Shown piece after piece: positions 44,391 through 44,859 of a stretch of DNA of 44,859 nt. The notes beneath the pieces were generated by a model. It did not search any database. It worked only from the letters and a program-made list of their open reading frames with translations, and was not told the DNA's origin. The stretch lies in the NCBI RefSeq assembly GCF_002217945.1, contig NZ_BCMG01000016.1, positions 1 to 44,859 of the forward strand, written 5' to 3'. Source of the stretch: Secundilactobacillus silagei JCM 19001 (GTDB lineage: Bacteria; Bacillota; Bacilli; Lactobacillales; Lactobacillaceae). Position 1 is the first letter of the stretch, and the number at the start of each line of letters is the position of its first letter. The position numbers and the translations under genes were made by a program.

Positions 44391-44391
44391 C

Positions 44392-44510
44392 TAATCGGGC
44401 TCCAGCAGGCAGAGAGCTATATGTAAGGCAGCAATGGCCAAAATCCAAGTTCGGGATTTTCACCATTGCTGCCTTCCACGCCGCTCTCTAACCGCCTGCT
44501 TGCGCACCTT
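44392..44510. repeat. Hairpin repeat copy 5 (arm type C)
   Basis: The outer arms GCAGGC/GCCTGC and the middle arms AGAGAGC/GCTCTCT are as in copy 3, but the inner arms are AAGGCAGCAATGG/CCATTGCTGCCTT, a third sequence that still pairs perfectly. Its 3' edge contains the TTGCGC used as -35 by the next promoter. Confidence 0.8.
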
Positions 44511-44528
44511 TTATTAAAATGCTATGAT
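44500..44528 (+). promoter_or_regulatory. Promoter of the aromatic leader transcript
   Basis: TTGCGC at 44500-44505 and TATGAT at 44523-44528 are 17 bases apart. The -35 lies inside the end of hairpin repeat copy 5. Confidence 0.6.
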
Positions 44529-44558
44529 AAAACTAACATCTATTCTGAGAGGCGCATT

Positions 44559-44624
44559 ATGATGCAAATGATTAAAATTTCTCAACTGAATAGTCGATAT
44601 TACTTTTGGTTTTTCCAGTACTGA
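44559..44624 (+). CDS. Aromatic-rich leader peptide
   Basis: The ORF encodes 21 residues beginning MMQMIKISQLN and ending SRYYFWFFQY. Six aromatic codons in a row (Tyr-Tyr-Phe-Trp-Phe-Phe, 44598-44615) and one more Tyr directly before the stop are a clear sign of a leader peptide that monitors charged aromatic tRNAs. GAGAGG lies six bases before the first ATG. It is followed by pairing segments and a strong terminator. The gene it controls is not in the window, because an insertion sequence begins two bases after the terminator T-run. Confidence 0.8.
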   Translation: MMQMIKISQLNSRYYFWFFQY

Positions 44625-44740
44625 TCTGTGAAGAGCCAAAAGCATTTTGTGATTGAATGCTAAAGACCACACAGATCAGGTTCTGACTGTGTGGGGATAA
44701 ACCTTGAGACCCGTGCAGTGAGAAACTGCACGGGTCTTTT
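44621..44740 (+). promoter_or_regulatory. Attenuator with alternative hairpins and terminator
   Basis: Segment 1 CTGATCTGTG (44621-44630, containing the leader stop codon) pairs perfectly with segment 2 CACAGATCAG (44670-44679). Segment 2 with its flank CCACACAG (44667-44674) pairs instead with segment 3 CTGTGTGG (44687-44694). Segment 3 can pair with CCCGTGCAG (44710-44718), the left arm of the terminator GACCCGTGCAGT/ACTGCACGGGTC (44708-44736), which is followed by TTTT. Confidence 0.75.
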
Positions 44741-44742
44741 AT

Positions 44743-44857
44743 GGTTCTCTGTCAACTGTTGTTGGTAACGACCATAATGCACTCAATCATTATTTGATGA
44801 TTGGGTGTTTTGTTTTTGTCCTTAACATAACAAGGACGCGCAAACGGAAATTCTTAA
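44743..44857 (-). mobile_element. Right end of a second ISL3-family insertion sequence, inverted (partial)
   Basis: It is an exact inverted copy of bases 1-115. The element tip GGTTCTCTGTCAAC faces into the window and its body lies to the right. Bases next to the two copies (GTTTTAAC on the left, TCTTTTAT on the right) differ, as expected for independent insertions or for a rearranged pair. Confidence 0.65.
44790..44855 (-). CDS. ISL3-family transposase, C-terminal end (partial, second copy)
   Basis: The reading frame and bases are identical to those at 3-68, on the minus strand. One additional upstream codon (TTT, Phe) is visible, giving FKNFRLRVLVML. Catalytic residues lie outside the window. 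Confidence 0.5.
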   Translation of the reverse strand, partial: KNFRLRVLVMLRTKTKHPIIK

Positions 44858-44859
44858 AT

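Noticed and set aside
1-44857. Compound transposon carrying all 44 kb
   Set aside because: The content is core metabolism (his, pst, ackA) with even codon use; inverted IS copies by chance insertion or rearrangement explain the ends better.

Overview
The window looks like a chromosomal segment of a lactic acid bacterium of the family Lactobacillaceae. The signs are a KxYKxGKxW-type signal peptide and an LPQTxE-type sortase signal on a giant adhesin, a histidine T-box ahead of a hisZ-type operon, a two-pstB phosphate operon and ISL3-family insertion sequence ends. The LPQTxE motif suggests something near the Lactiplantibacillus plantarum group, but the species cannot be fixed from sequence reading alone.

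Layout. Both extremities are the 3' ends of two identical ISL3-like insertion sequences in inverted orientation (1-115 and 44743-44857). From the left follow a cold-shock protein gene, a doubtful small ORF, and the phosphate operon pstS-pstC-pstA-pstB-pstB-phoU on the minus strand. A Pho-box array lies between pstS and a divergent response regulator with a degenerate receiver. Next come a Nudix hydrolase overlapping a C39-like peptidase gene, a convergent P1/S58 aminopeptidase, and histidine biosynthesis: a PHP-type histidinol phosphatase, a His T-box, then hisZGDBHAFIE and hisC. An AraC-type regulator precedes a long regulatory gap and a 9.95-kb gene for a 3317-residue mucus-binding-type adhesin with internal near-identical repeats.

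The second half is mostly single metabolic genes: DedA membrane protein, SerA-like dehydrogenase, hexapeptide acetyltransferase, orphan PTS IIA, xanthine/uracil permease, an unrecognised conserved-looking protein, nucleoside deoxyribosyltransferase, acetate kinase, and a carboxylesterase/VOC dioxygenase pair resembling MhqD/MhqO. Mixed with these are three exported proteins: a beta-helix protein, a matrixin-type metalloprotease and a GH25 muramidase. Five copies of a 120-bp hairpin repeat flank the muramidase gene.

The least expected items are regulatory or structural. One is an aromatic-codon leader peptide and attenuator cut off from its structural gene by the right insertion sequence. Another is the covarying hairpin repeats, with one chimeric copy. 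A third is a long stem containing a short ORF in the adhesin leader. There is also a compact small-RNA candidate downstream of the beta-helix gene. No CRISPR array, tRNA, rRNA or prophage was seen.
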